Shown: positions 8,701 to 17,407 of the stretch, in pieces
Layout: the number at the start of each line of letters is the position of its first letter
Position numbering within the stretch: the stretch's first letter is position 1
Assembly: GCA_910574745.1 (NCBI GenBank)
Contig: CAJTCE010000008.1
Coordinates: forward strand, 1-64,000
Source of the DNA: Lachnospiraceae bacterium
Lineage (GTDB): Bacteria; Bacillota; Clostridia; Lachnospirales; Lachnospiraceae
Length of the DNA stretch: 64,000 nucleotides
Reading direction: 5' to 3'
Program-made: the position numbers and the translations under genes
The notes under the pieces: generated by a model
Database searches by the model: none
Seen by the model: the letters and a program-made list of their open reading frames with translations, nothing else
What the model was told of the DNA's origin: nothing

Positions 8701-10131
8701 CAGTTTATATCGGGTAATGCGTTTGTACAGGAGGATAACACCACTTTAATACCGGGTCTTATTATTGAATGTGAGAACCCGTCGGCTGCTTATACTTATG
8801 CAGAGCATTACGGATTTACCGTGGCTGAAATTGAGCTTCCTGAATATGAGGTAAAATTCTACAATTATGATGGTACGGTATTGTTAGACACCCAGAACGT
8901 AAAACAAGGTGCAGACGCAGTGCCGCCGGAGGCTCCGGAGAGAGAGGGCTGGGTATTTACCAGATGGTGGCCGGATTATACCAATGTAACAGCGCCTTTG
9001 ACGGTTACGGCACAATATGAACCGGAGGATCCCGATGCGCCTGATGACAGGCCGGTTTATACGGTTATTTTCTACAATTATGACGGTTCCTTAAAAATCA
9101 GCACTCAAAGAGTCCGTGAAGGAGATGCGGCGATAGCGCCCGAAACGGTTCCCGAGAGAGAAGGATATACATTTATCGGATGGCTTCCGGAGTTTAACAA
9201 TATTATTGAGGACACCAATGTGTATGCACAGTACAGATTGGGCAGTTCCAACCCTGACGACCCCAATAATCCTAATAACCCTGGAGACCCTAACGATCCT
9301 AATAATCCTAATAACCCCAACAACCCCAACGACCCTAATAATCCAAATGGGGGAAACGGTTCTAACGGATCAAACGGATCAAACGGTTCTAACGGATCAA
9401 ATGGATCGAATGGTGGAAACGGTTCTAACGGATCAAACGGATCGAATGGAACAAACGGCGGAAACGGCAGTGGCACAAACGGCGGTAGTGGAAATAAAGG
9501 CAACGGCAACGTAAGTGGAAACGGTACGAAAAATAACAACAGTGGAACAAAAGTAAATGTAAATAAGAACGGACTTTCCAATTCCAATCTTGTTACCGCA
9601 ATAGTAAACGGTTCTTCCGACGATTTTGTGGTTAAAATTACCGACAGCGAGACAGCAAGAAACGCTGTTGAGCAGGCTCTGCTAAATGAATACGGTACTC
9701 TGGATAACATCAGATATTTTGCAATGGATATCAGCCTTTATGATAAAACAGGTACTACCAAAATCCAGAATACAGACGGTATCAGTGTGACGATTACCAT
9801 GCCTATTCCCGATGCCCTTGCGTCTTACGCAGGCAACAATAAGGCGGGAGCGGTTGTGGGCAACAATACGTTGGAAAAATTACAGGCCAGATTTACAACC
9901 ATTGACGGAGTACCTTGTATTTCCTTCGTGGCAACACACTTTTCGCCATACACGATTTATGTGGATTTGAATAATATGTCAGCAAACGGAGGCGGCATTG
10001 ACGCCACACCCGTTACAGGAGATCCTATTCATCCTAAATGGTTTTTATCCATCGGCCTTGCGCTGATGTCCATCATGATGTTCTTTATGAAAGGCAGCAA
10101 GAGAACGGTTGTTAAAGTAATTCCTGGTTAG
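5710..10131 (+). CDS. BspA-like leucine-rich-repeat surface protein with wall anchor
   Basis: Secreted protein of 1473 residues. A basic start and hydrophobic signal segment (about 16-40) come first. Blocks of BspA/LRR_5 repeats follow (patterns such as I(G)xxAFxGCxxLxxVxLPxxV) over about 260-1040, then two InlB-type B repeats (YxVxFYNYDG...YTFIGWLPE) near 1046-1180, a PNDPNN linker, an NGS-rich linker to about 1273, a shared C-terminal domain (about 1284-1427), TPVTGD (1433-1438), a transmembrane helix and a basic tail. AAGGAG (5697-5702) is 7 bases from ATG 5710 but only 1 from ATG 5704, so 5710 is chosen. It follows the sortase gene by 16 bases. Probably an adhesin or ligand-binding protein. 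Confidence 0.92.
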   Translation: MAKKKVEKPNKRSNKIRRTILGTLSGVFMISALIVAAIPVKDVRAVDETDAFTENSTITNLLNLNDDATNGIPTYTGSNVFYQDDGRFGVARLTNTTPTQGVIVYYNLSAQGTGNLNIPTEIKACQYEYDPNYGNGENFLRPVYQNTTSNGSGGSIDGNVEGYLYYAPDVEVSANSIPEDVNPADTRLVPCYTGRTGENDKANQDLWEGRTLYDKDGHVHSQLVVPVNYIGSTRWVLELTEGNRATGHYATATDGETGVFAGATNFSNLNIPDGIMAIGDNAFKGCSMVSVSIYNVKAIGHHAFDGCISLNRVSLTQLESTSLSRIGNYAFANCSALSSIDIPDDVVTIGNGCFMNCVSMSAANLYGHDTTDENGELVEAWGNTRLTGMGNGAFYGCSRLRYVYLPRNLSVDSVEKWFYGCSSMSQLSLPEMASGNFKANNVTGCSGLSIVTVPNNNMTFDCEHSLETYCPGEEGCTFSVANLGSELPIGDSSLGDRFIMKCKRNSEAYRYACRHEYTVGWTDDGFEGTYERVKDNCCFIIDSDGNLTNLQRYDTTIAAPILNIPDRIGGLTIKTLDTSFLNAYDQKANIEYVHIPESVTTIGSRAFNGCEKLAEVEFANAMTVEEIGDEAFYTQTSQNIQLRFVGVISRDSVESEPFKYAMQVSNSYTDPNNTYGAMYIHYTNPFPYNLQVELVVEKDPTTGIITKATPTLVDAPSYEDFQSGAGGADGCTYSLSSNPSIRAEQNAIVASAYEKYYRGSVSDNSTIVYSPNEEAVLDAIFRVSIPDGVYSMNADVYKGNEYLSSIILNSITDVPDEAFAGCTSLTSFIMRESDVEGGERIGAKVFDGDSKLTTVVLPSTLNEIDSLPFYECSALEEVNFSGSPKFSCNEGIIYENKEDGTRKIVECLKTRGNSVGTSTLNDTVFTNVSEIAPSAFEACDGIKMVYFGSAPLKAIPEKCFNDCINLFYCEVSDQTVDIGDYAFRNTALSGIKIPPAAQFISGNAFVQEDNTTLIPGLIIECENPSAAYTYAEHYGFTVAEIELPEYEVKFYNYDGTVLLDTQNVKQGADAVPPEAPEREGWVFTRWWPDYTNVTAPLTVTAQYEPEDPDAPDDRPVYTVIFYNYDGSLKISTQRVREGDAAIAPETVPEREGYTFIGWLPEFNNIIEDTNVYAQYRLGSSNPDDPNNPNNPGDPNDPNNPNNPNNPNDPNNPNGGNGSNGSNGSNGSNGSNGSNGGNGSNGSNGSNGTNGGNGSGTNGGSGNKGNGNVSGNGTKNNNSGTKVNVNKNGLSNSNLVTAIVNGSSDDFVVKITDSETARNAVEQALLNEYGTLDNIRYFAMDISLYDKTGTTKIQNTDGISVTITMPIPDALASYAGNNKAGAVVGNNTLEKLQARFTTIDGVPCISFVATHFSPYTIYVDLNNMSANGGGIDATPVTGDPIHPKWFLSIGLALMSIMMFFMKGSKRTVVKVIPG
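9250..9530 (+). repeat. Low-complexity Pro-Asn and Asn-Gly-Ser repeat tract in the LRR gene
   Basis: The first part repeats short units encoding NPNDPNNPNNP; the second repeats GGATCAAAC/GGTTCTAAC-like 9-mers encoding NGSNGS. It forms an extended linker between the folded repeats and the C-terminal anchor domain. Near-identical 9-mers make the tract prone to length change by slippage. Confidence 0.9.
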
Positions 10132-10143
10132 GAGTGAGCTGCG

Positions 10144-12927
10144 ATGAAAAAATCTATTTTAAAATTGTTGGGAACAGTATTCCTTGTGATAGCTGTTGTC
10201 CTGACTCAGATTCCCGCATCGGGAGTCAATGCGGTAAGCCCGTCCAATAACGGATTTATGATGGACGGCGACAAATTAGTGAAATATACAGGCACGGCTA
10301 CGTCCGTGTCTGTTCCTAATGGTGTAAAGACAATTGGAGCGGAGGCTTTTGCAGATAATACCTCTTTGTCCTATATAACGTTTCCCAAAAGTCTTTTATA
10401 CATTGAAAACGGGGCCTTTAGCGGATGCAGGTATTTAAACCGGGTAATTTTGCCTGAGGGAGTAAGAAGTATTGGAAACGGCGCTTTTGCAGACTGTGAA
10501 AATCTTTCTTCCGTTACCCTTCCGGCATCTCTTACCCAGATGGGAACCAGCGTTTTTGCCGGCTGTGATGATTTGAAAACCATTGCCATCGATAAGAAAA
10601 ACCCTAATTTTTTATGTGAGGACGGCGTTTTATATAATCATGATAAGACGATCATTTACCAGGTCTTAGCGGGAAGGGAAAAGAAAAATTATATTATGCC
10701 CAGTTCCGTTGAAGAAATCAGGAAATATGCTTTCTGGGGCTGTGAAAATCTGGAATCCGTAGGCATCAGCGGCCATGTAAAACGGATTGATGATTATGCT
10801 TTTTCCAACGCCTCGGGTTTAAAAAGCATTACCATTCCCTTTAGCGTGCGTTCTATCGGCACAAAGGCTTTTGAGGACTGCAGAAACCTTGTGGATGTGA
10901 ACATTCCGGTTTCGGTTACCAAGATTGACCCTACTGCTTTTGACGGCTGTTACCGCCTGAATATTATTGCCGATGAGGGAACTGTAGCGGCGGACTTTTT
11001 TGACGACTTTGAAGCAAATAATGCTTCAAGGGCGGAGTATGAAGACAGCGTATCCTCAAACACAAATCCCCATTGGATAAAGGATACCGAGGAAAAAACA
11101 GAAGAAAGAAAATCCAAGGTAAATGTTTCCGATGTGGAAAATTATGTGGAATGGGATGTGGACAGTCCGGGTGTTTTGGGAAGGTCCAAGGTGGTTTCCA
11201 GACAGGCGGTTATTTTTATGGATGCTTCACAGGGAACCGTATATAACGGAACTTTGGGCGGAAGTACGGGCGAAAGCATCAGTGGTGAAAATACCGGCGG
11301 TAATGAAGAATCGGAATCGGATTCCCAAAGTATTACAGAAGGAAATGCTATTGCTTATAAAGCTTTTTATCAGGATGATTCCCTGTTATCATTTACCTTT
11401 CCCAGAGGAATAAAAGCAATTGGGGAGCTGGCCTTTGCCAGAAGCGCTCTGACATCGGTACAGATTCCGGCCGGTGTGGAAAGAATCGGAAACGGCGCTT
11501 TTTACCATTGCGATAATCTGGCATCTGTGTCGATTCCCTCCACTGTAACGGAGATTGAGCCGGATGCTTTTAGCTATACAAAGTGGATGGATAACTGGCG
11601 TACGGCGGATATTAATAATTTTCTTGTAGTGGGAGACGGTATTCTTTTGGCGTACAAAGGAAATTCCTCCCAGGTTACAATTCCTTCTAATGTAAAACGG
11701 ATTGCGTCGGGAGTATTTAAGGATCATGCAGAGATTTCACAGGTTACGATTCCCGAAAGTGTAAAGGTAATAGGCGAAGAAGCATTCATGAATTGTACAG
11801 GACTTATTAATATATCCGGCGGAAGCGCCATAACGGAGATTCGTGACAGAGCTTTTTACGGCTGTCCTATTGAAACGGTCAGAATCCCCGCAACGGTGGA
11901 GAAGGTAGGATTAATGGCCTTTGGCGGAACAAACGCTACCGACAGCATTGTGTTCCTAGGCAGCAAGATTCCCAAGGTGTCCTATGAAAAAAGTGCTACC
12001 CGTTTATCAAACGAGGATTACAGAAGCAGCTGCTTCGGGGATATTTCCGTGGCGGTTGTAAACGCAGACGTTGACCGGGATGATTTAAAGGATACGGTGT
12101 TAGACTGGAAACAGCCTGGCTTTCAGGGGCAGATATATGTTTTAAACAGCAATACAAAAGATCCCAAGGCGGAAATGATGGCGTCCACCCTTACCCTTGG
12201 CAAAACCCAAAAGCCTGATAACATTTTTGTATATGGAAAACGGTATCAGGTAACCACAACGGAAAAAACAAGCTATGCGGAGGAAACGTCCAGTGTGTCC
12301 GACAATTCCATTCAGGGGCTTATGGTAGTTGACCATGACAGCATAAATGGCAAAGATGTTGAAGTGTCGGCTAACGGCTCAACCGTGAATTTAAACGGAT
12401 ATCATTTTTATGTATCCAACCCGGGATTGGGAGAGTCGGATTTAAAGAAAAAGATAGAGAGCTATTACGGGACCGTAAATGATGACAATTATTTTGCTAT
12501 GGATTTGTCGCTTTATGACCCTACGGATACGATACCCATTAAAAAGCTGGGTAAAAATTCCATTACGATTACCATGCCTGTACCGGCAAACCTTCTGGAC
12601 AAAGAAATTTGTGTGATCAGCGGGGACGATAACGGAAATCCGGAAGTAACCTTCTGCACATGGCTGGAAAGGGATGGAAGGGAATATATATCCTTTGATG
12701 TGGAACATTTTTCTCCTTATGTACTTTACGGAGCGGAAGGAGAATTAAAGGACAGAATTGCCCAGAAGAGAAGCTTATCCTCTAATCTTTCCGGTTTGGA
12801 TGATACGCCGGATACAGGAGACACTTTGGATGTTCGAATGATTCTGGTAGTGGGATTGACTGCATTAGGAGGATTTCTGCTGCTGTCAGGCTTTTTTAGG
12901 CCTGTAAGAGTCAGAAAAAAATCATAA
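10144..12927 (+). CDS. BspA-like leucine-rich-repeat surface protein, second wall-anchored paralogue
   Basis: 927 residues. Signal peptide at 1-31 (MKKSILKLLG..., cleavage near GVNA). A first LRR_5 block (about 50-280) is followed by a low-complexity acidic segment (about 290-395), a second LRR block (about 395-610), a beta-rich region, a C-terminal domain (about 745-865) shared with the preceding protein, TPDTGD (888-893), a membrane helix and a tail ending RVRKKS. The start has GGAG about 8 bases upstream, and the gene follows its paralogue by 12 bases. It is likely a second sortase B substrate. A terminator follows directly. The ligand is unknown; LRR_5 proteins in gut bacteria are often adhesins. 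Confidence 0.92.
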   Translation: MKKSILKLLGTVFLVIAVVLTQIPASGVNAVSPSNNGFMMDGDKLVKYTGTATSVSVPNGVKTIGAEAFADNTSLSYITFPKSLLYIENGAFSGCRYLNRVILPEGVRSIGNGAFADCENLSSVTLPASLTQMGTSVFAGCDDLKTIAIDKKNPNFLCEDGVLYNHDKTIIYQVLAGREKKNYIMPSSVEEIRKYAFWGCENLESVGISGHVKRIDDYAFSNASGLKSITIPFSVRSIGTKAFEDCRNLVDVNIPVSVTKIDPTAFDGCYRLNIIADEGTVAADFFDDFEANNASRAEYEDSVSSNTNPHWIKDTEEKTEERKSKVNVSDVENYVEWDVDSPGVLGRSKVVSRQAVIFMDASQGTVYNGTLGGSTGESISGENTGGNEESESDSQSITEGNAIAYKAFYQDDSLLSFTFPRGIKAIGELAFARSALTSVQIPAGVERIGNGAFYHCDNLASVSIPSTVTEIEPDAFSYTKWMDNWRTADINNFLVVGDGILLAYKGNSSQVTIPSNVKRIASGVFKDHAEISQVTIPESVKVIGEEAFMNCTGLINISGGSAITEIRDRAFYGCPIETVRIPATVEKVGLMAFGGTNATDSIVFLGSKIPKVSYEKSATRLSNEDYRSSCFGDISVAVVNADVDRDDLKDTVLDWKQPGFQGQIYVLNSNTKDPKAEMMASTLTLGKTQKPDNIFVYGKRYQVTTTEKTSYAEETSSVSDNSIQGLMVVDHDSINGKDVEVSANGSTVNLNGYHFYVSNPGLGESDLKKKIESYYGTVNDDNYFAMDLSLYDPTDTIPIKKLGKNSITITMPVPANLLDKEICVISGDDNGNPEVTFCTWLERDGREYISFDVEHFSPYVLYGAEGELKDRIAQKRSLSSNLSGLDDTPDTGDTLDVRMILVVGLTALGGFLLLSGFFRPVRVRKKS

Positions 12928-12955
12928 GAAAAGATATAAAATCAATGACATAAGA

Positions 12956-12996
12956 AAAACTCCCGACATAATATAACAAAAACGGGAGTTTTTTTT
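12956..12996 (+). terminator. Terminator of the sortase/LRR operon, touching the next gene's start
   Basis: AAAACTCCCG (12956-12965) pairs with CGGGAGTTTT (12983-12992) and is followed by Ts to 12996. The 3' arm contains GGGAG, which is also the only ribosome binding site candidate for the TTG start at 12998. Confidence 0.85.
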
Positions 12997-12997
12997 A

Positions 12998-13912
12998 TTG
13001 GACAGAGTAAGAGAACAGCTTCATATGAGCATGGCTTATAAAATGGGGCTGACAGGAAGAAATGTTAATGTGTGTGTTCTGGATACGGGAATCTTTCCTC
13101 ATGTGGATTTTGAAGATAGATTATTGGATTTTGTTGATTTTACGAAGGGGGGAAGGGGCTGCTATGATGACAGCGGTCATGGGACCCATGTCTGCGGTAT
13201 CTTAGCAGGCAGCGGCAGGGCCAGCGGCGGAAGATACCAGGGAATTGCCCCGGAAGCGGAGATTATCGTGGGGAAAATACTGGATGATAAAGGCAAAGGG
13301 AATGTTGAAGAGCTTTTTTCTTCATTGGAGTGGATTTTAAAATATAAAAGCAAGTACAAAATCAGAATTGTGAATATCTCCATAGGCATTCCTGAAAAAA
13401 GTGATTTTGTTGAAAATATGGAAAAAAGGACTCTTTTACGTGATTATATGGAAAAGCTTTATACAGAAGGCGTTCTGGTTGTTACTGCTGCGGGAAATTT
13501 TGGTCCTGCCAAAAACAGTCTGTCGATTCTGGGGGAAAGCACCCGGACGATTTGTGTAGGCTGCCATGACGGTAATATTTCTTTTCCTCACAGAAAGCGG
13601 TGTGAGAATTATTCCGGCAGAGGACCCAGCGTTTTTTCATTAAGAAAGCCGGATGTGGTAGCGCCGGGAACGGAAATTGTTTCCTGTTCCCATAGAAATG
13701 CCTTCGGTTATGTGAAAAAAAGCGGTACATCCATGGCATGTCCGATTGTCAGCGGCCTGGGAGCATTACTGATTGAAAGATATCCTCATATCCACGTTGA
13801 TGAGCTGATGAACAGATTGAGAAGAGGAACCCTGGATTTGGGGGAAGCTTGGACAAAACAGGGGTATGGAATGATAGACGGAGAGAGAATATTCGGGAAA
13901 ACCGTATCCTAA
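12998..13912 (+). CDS. S8 family serine peptidase (subtilisin-like)
   Basis: A complete subtilase core: Asp29 in VLDTGI, His61 in GHGTHVCG, the oxyanion Asn167 in AAGNFGP and Ser245 in GTSMACP. There is no signal peptide or propeptide, so it resembles intracellular subtilisins and probably acts in the cytoplasm. At 304 residues it is a minimal catalytic domain. The TTG start at 12998 has GGGAG 9 bases upstream, but that GGGAG is the 3' arm of the preceding terminator. In-frame ATGs at 13025 and 13031 lack such a site. It may be expressed by read-through from the LRR operon; a role in processing those proteins would need export. Confidence 0.92.
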   Translation: MDRVREQLHMSMAYKMGLTGRNVNVCVLDTGIFPHVDFEDRLLDFVDFTKGGRGCYDDSGHGTHVCGILAGSGRASGGRYQGIAPEAEIIVGKILDDKGKGNVEELFSSLEWILKYKSKYKIRIVNISIGIPEKSDFVENMEKRTLLRDYMEKLYTEGVLVVTAAGNFGPAKNSLSILGESTRTICVGCHDGNISFPHRKRCENYSGRGPSVFSLRKPDVVAPGTEIVSCSHRNAFGYVKKSGTSMACPIVSGLGALLIERYPHIHVDELMNRLRRGTLDLGEAWTKQGYGMIDGERIFGKTVS

Positions 13913-13918
13913 TGCTTA

Positions 13919-13947
13919 TTGACAGAAAAAATATGATTGTATACAAT
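13919..13947 (+). promoter_or_regulatory. Promoter with palindromic operator before the GntR gene
   Basis: TTGACA (13919-13924), a 17-base spacer and TACAAT (13942-13947). The perfect 12-base palindrome ATTGTATACAAT (13936-13947) covers the -10. GntR/FCD regulators bind short palindromes of this size, so this is probably the operator for autorepression. Confidence 0.7.
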
Positions 13948-13981
13948 GATACAGGAGGATGGACTTAAAGGAGGATGCCTC

Positions 13982-14656
13982 ATGAGCGATTACAATCTAA
14001 AAGAAGAGGTTACGGATAAGTATTCTCTGCGGGGCAGAGTTTTTCATAAAATCAGAGAGGACATTTTAAACGGAAAATATAAGGAAAATGATGAACTGAG
14101 AGAAGCGGCAATCGGGGAAGAGCTGGGAGTTTCCAGAACTCCGGTAAGAGAGGCCTTCAGACAACTGGAGCTGGAAGGACTGATTCGTATCGTGCCCAAT
14201 AAAGGGGCGTATGTGACAGGCATTACCTCTAAAGATGTTGCGGATATTTACATGATCCGCTCTTTGCTGGAAGGCCTTTGCGCCAAGTGGGCTACAGAGA
14301 GGATTAGCCATGAACAGCTGGAGGAAATGGAAGAGAATGTGTATCTTTCAGAATTTCATGCAGAAAAAGGCCATACACAGCAGATTGCCGTTTTGGATAA
14401 CCGCTTTCACGAAATTTTATACGAAGCCTGTGACAGCAAGATGCTGGAGCACTTGTTAAAGGATTTCCACCAATATGTGTATAGGGTCAGAAAGCAGACG
14501 CTGGCACAGGATTCCAGAGGAAATGCGTCGAATCATGAGCACAGGGAAATTATGGAAGCCATTAAAGCCCATGAAGGCGAACGGGCGGCGGAGCTTGCAA
14601 AGCTCCATATGCTGAAGGCCTATGAAAATATCCAGCAGAAGGGGCTGCTAAAATAA
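13982..14656 (+). CDS. GntR-family regulator, FadR/FCD subfamily
   Basis: DNA-binding repressor or activator controlled by a small carboxylate ligand. The N-terminal winged helix-turn-helix (about 20-82) includes ELGVSRTPVREAFRQLELEGL. The C-terminal FCD helical domain (about 90-215) carries histidines of the kind that bind a metal and ligand (FHEILYEAC, NHEHREIMEAI). The start at 13982 is set by AAAGGAGG (13967-13974); an upstream in-frame ATG at 13937 sits inside the promoter and is rejected. The next gene, icd, suggests a link to citrate or isocitrate metabolism, but the effector is unknown. The palindrome on its own promoter suggests autoregulation. Confidence 0.92.
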   Translation: MSDYNLKEEVTDKYSLRGRVFHKIREDILNGKYKENDELREAAIGEELGVSRTPVREAFRQLELEGLIRIVPNKGAYVTGITSKDVADIYMIRSLLEGLCAKWATERISHEQLEEMEENVYLSEFHAEKGHTQQIAVLDNRFHEILYEACDSKMLEHLLKDFHQYVYRVRKQTLAQDSRGNASNHEHREIMEAIKAHEGERAAELAKLHMLKAYENIQQKGLLK

Positions 14657-14765
14657 GGCAAATGGGCTATCAGTAACGTATAATAAAGAGAAGTAAAAAT
14701 ACAGGAAATCACTACATGCCGGATAACGGACAATATGAAAGAAAATAAACGGAGGACATGAGCAG

Positions 14766-15971
14766 ATGGCAAAAATTGAGATGAAGACACCCCTTGTAGA
14801 GATGGACGGAGATGAAATGACCCGTATTCTCTGGAAAATGATTAAGGATGAGTTATTGTTTCCTTATATCGATTTAAAGACCGAATACTATGATTTAGGT
14901 CTTGCTTACAGAAATGAAACAGACGACAAGGTAACCATAGACAGTGCAAATGCCACAAAAAAATACGGCGTTGCGGTAAAATGTGCTACCATTACGCCTA
15001 ATGCGGCACGTATGAGCGAATATAACTTAAAGGAAATGTGGAAAAGCCCTAACGGAACCATCAGGGCGGCTTTGGACGGAACGGTGTTCCGGACTCCCAT
15101 TGTTGTAAAGGGAATCGAGCCTTGTGTCAGAAACTGGGAAAAGCCCATTACCCTTGCCCGCCACGCTTACGGGGACGTATATAAGAATACGGAAATCAAG
15201 GTGCCCGGTGCGGGAAAAGCCGAGCTGGTATTTACGGATGAAAACGGCAAAGAAACAAGAGAACTGATTCACAATTTTACAGGGGCAGGGATCATTCAGG
15301 GGATGCACAACACGGAGGAATCCATTGAAAGCTTTGCAAAGGCATGCTTTAATTATGCTTTGGATACCAAACAGGATTTGTGGTTTGCCACAAAGGATAC
15401 CATTTCCAAAAAGTATGATCACACCTTTAAGGATATTTTCCAGGAAATCTTTGACAAAGAATACAAAGACAAATTTGACGCGGCGGGAATTGAATATTTC
15501 TATACCCTTATTGATGACGCCGTTGCCAGGGTTATGAAGGCAAAAGGCGGATTTATCTGGGCATGTAAAAATTATGACGGAGATGTTATGAGCGATATGG
15601 TAAGCAGCGCCTTCGGTTCTCTTGCCATGATGACTTCCGTACTTGTTTCTCCTTCCGGCGTTTATGAATATGAGGCGGCCCATGGAACGGTCCAGAGACA
15701 TTATTATAAGCATTTAAAGGGAGAAGAGACCTCTACGAATTCCGTTGCAACCATTTTTGCATGGACGGGAGCTCTTCGCAAAAGAGGAGAACTGGACGGA
15801 ATTCAGGAGCTTATGGAATTTGCGGACAAGCTGGAGCGGGCAACCATTACCACCATCGAGTCAGGCAGAATGACAAAAGATTTGGCATTGATAACCTCCT
15901 TAAAAGATGTTACAGTACTGAATAGTGAAAGCTTTATTAAGGAAATCAGAAAAACGTTAGAGGAAATGTAA
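14766..15971 (+). CDS. icd: NADP-dependent isocitrate dehydrogenase
   Basis: Oxidative decarboxylation of isocitrate to 2-oxoglutarate, supplying carbon for glutamate and NADPH. The sequence is of the homodimeric, eukaryote-like type ([16 protein letters not shown] start, [14 protein letters not shown], then [24 protein letters not shown] carrying the metal-binding aspartates). The length of 401 residues is normal for this type. GGAGG lies at 14753-14757, about 8 bases before the start. A TATAAT at 14679-14684 could be its own -10 but lacks a good -35. It sits downstream of the GntR regulator and 5 bases before the MBOAT gene, so read-through is likely. Confidence 0.97.
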   Translation: MAKIEMKTPLVEMDGDEMTRILWKMIKDELLFPYIDLKTEYYDLGLAYRNETDDKVTIDSANATKKYGVAVKCATITPNAARMSEYNLKEMWKSPNGTIRAALDGTVFRTPIVVKGIEPCVRNWEKPITLARHAYGDVYKNTEIKVPGAGKAELVFTDENGKETRELIHNFTGAGIIQGMHNTEESIESFAKACFNYALDTKQDLWFATKDTISKKYDHTFKDIFQEIFDKEYKDKFDAAGIEYFYTLIDDAVARVMKAKGGFIWACKNYDGDVMSDMVSSAFGSLAMMTSVLVSPSGVYEYEAAHGTVQRHYYKHLKGEETSTNSVATIFAWTGALRKRGELDGIQELMEFADKLERATITTIESGRMTKDLALITSLKDVTVLNSESFIKEIRKTLEEM

Positions 15972-15976
15972 TTGTT

Positions 15977-17407
15977 ATGGATTTTATATCTGTAGCTTAT
16001 CTTGGCTTTTTAGGAATCTTGATCATTTTGTATTATGTGATACCCAAAAACAGGCAGTGGGTTCTGCTGCTTGTTTTTGGTATCTTTTTTTATAGCTGTT
16101 TTTCCCTGAAAATGTGGATTTTCCTACTGTTCACAGCAATTACCACCTATTTGTATGCCTTGTTTTTTTCCGGATCGAAAAAGTGGCTTTTTGGGATAAC
16201 GGGCATGAATGTGCTGATCCTTTTGGGGCTTAAACTGTCGGCTTCGGGGCTTTCTTTTGTAAGGGGACTGGGAATTGAACGTTTTTCCATACTCTTGCCT
16301 GTGGGAATTTCCTTTTATACGCTGCAGACCATTGCATATATGGCGGATGTACATAAAGGCAGGACCAAGGCCCAGAAAAACTTTTTTAAATATCTTTTGT
16401 TTATTACTTTTTTTCCGCAGATTCTTCAGGGACCCATTCCCAGATATGAGGAATTAGGGGGGCAGTTGTATGAGGGAAAAGCTTTTAAAAGGGAAAATTT
16501 GAGAGACGGCGCATACCTGATTCTCTGGGGTTTTTTTCAGAAGATGGTTATAGCGGACCGGTGTAATATTGTTGTCAATGAAATATTTGGAAATTACACG
16601 GCCTACGACGGCCTTTATTTCTGGATAGGCGGCATTTTGTACAGTTTACAGCTGTATACGGATTTTGCAGGGTGTGTGGCAATTGCGTCGGGAAGCGCTA
16701 AAATGCTTGGGATTGAACTTGCCCAGAATTTTTCGCACCCTTATTTTGCTTTGTCCGTTAAGGATTTCTGGCGTAGATGGCATATTTCCTTAAGCCGGTT
16801 TTTAAAGGACTATCTTTATATTCCCTTAGGAGGAAACAGAAAAGGAAAGTTTAGAAAATACATAAATCTTATGCTGACGTTTTTCATTAGCGGTATCTGG
16901 CATGGAATCGGCACCCATTTTCTTTTGTGGGGGCTTTTGCACGGTTTTTACCAGGTTATGGGAGATGTGCTTGTGCCTGTTAAAAAAGGACTTTTGAAAA
17001 TAACGGGAATGGAAAAGGGAAGTTTTGCCCATCGTTTTTTCAGCAGGCTTTTTACCTGCTTTTTAGTTATGGCGGCGTGGATTTTTTTCCGGGCGGAAAG
17101 CGCCTCCAAAGCAGTTTACATGGTCTGCCATATGTTTATGAAATGGAATCCTTGGATTTTATTCTCCGGCCAGCTCTATGCCCTTGGTCTGGCGGAGGAG
17201 GAATGGCTTTTGTTAGTTTTGTGTGTGATTCTTTTGATCATAGTGGGCGTACTTCATGAAAAGGGAGTCCGTGTCAGGAAAAGCTTTGGAAAGCAGCCTT
17301 TGGTTTTCAGATGGCTTGTATTGTTTACGGGAATCTTTGTGATTCTCATAGCCGGAATTTACGGGCCGGGATATGATTCTGCACAGTTTATTTACGGAGG
17401 GTTTTAA
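15977..17407 (+). CDS. MBOAT-family membrane O-acyltransferase
   Basis: Polytopic membrane protein (about 10-12 hydrophobic segments) of the AlgI/DltB type, which passes acyl groups across the membrane to surface polymers. Family marks: RRWHISLSRFLKDYLYIPLGG around residues 260-280, and ISGIWHGIGTH near 305-315 with the conserved histidine. Length 476 is typical. It starts 5 bases after icd and is followed immediately by an SGNH-like partner. The pair matches two-component O-acetylation systems for cell-wall or exopolysaccharides. The acceptor polymer cannot be told from the sequence. Confidence 0.92.
   Translation: MDFISVAYLGFLGILIILYYVIPKNRQWVLLLVFGIFFYSCFSLKMWIFLLFTAITTYLYALFFSGSKKWLFGITGMNVLILLGLKLSASGLSFVRGLGIERFSILLPVGISFYTLQTIAYMADVHKGRTKAQKNFFKYLLFITFFPQILQGPIPRYEELGGQLYEGKAFKRENLRDGAYLILWGFFQKMVIADRCNIVVNEIFGNYTAYDGLYFWIGGILYSLQLYTDFAGCVAIASGSAKMLGIELAQNFSHPYFALSVKDFWRRWHISLSRFLKDYLYIPLGGNRKGKFRKYINLMLTFFISGIWHGIGTHFLLWGLLHGFYQVMGDVLVPVKKGLLKITGMEKGSFAHRFFSRLFTCFLVMAAWIFFRAESASKAVYMVCHMFMKWNPWILFSGQLYALGLAEEEWLLLVLCVILLIIVGVLHEKGVRVRKSFGKQPLVFRWLVLFTGIFVILIAGIYGPGYDSAQFIYGGF

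Noticed and set aside
9105-9710. 201-residue reverse open frame rich in Pro, Phe and Leu
   Set aside because: It is the complement of the low-complexity linker and anchor domain of the LRR protein; no ribosome binding site and no known domain.
15027-15713. 228-residue reverse open frame
   Set aside because: Lies antisense within icd, which is unmistakable on the forward strand; composition shows no domain.
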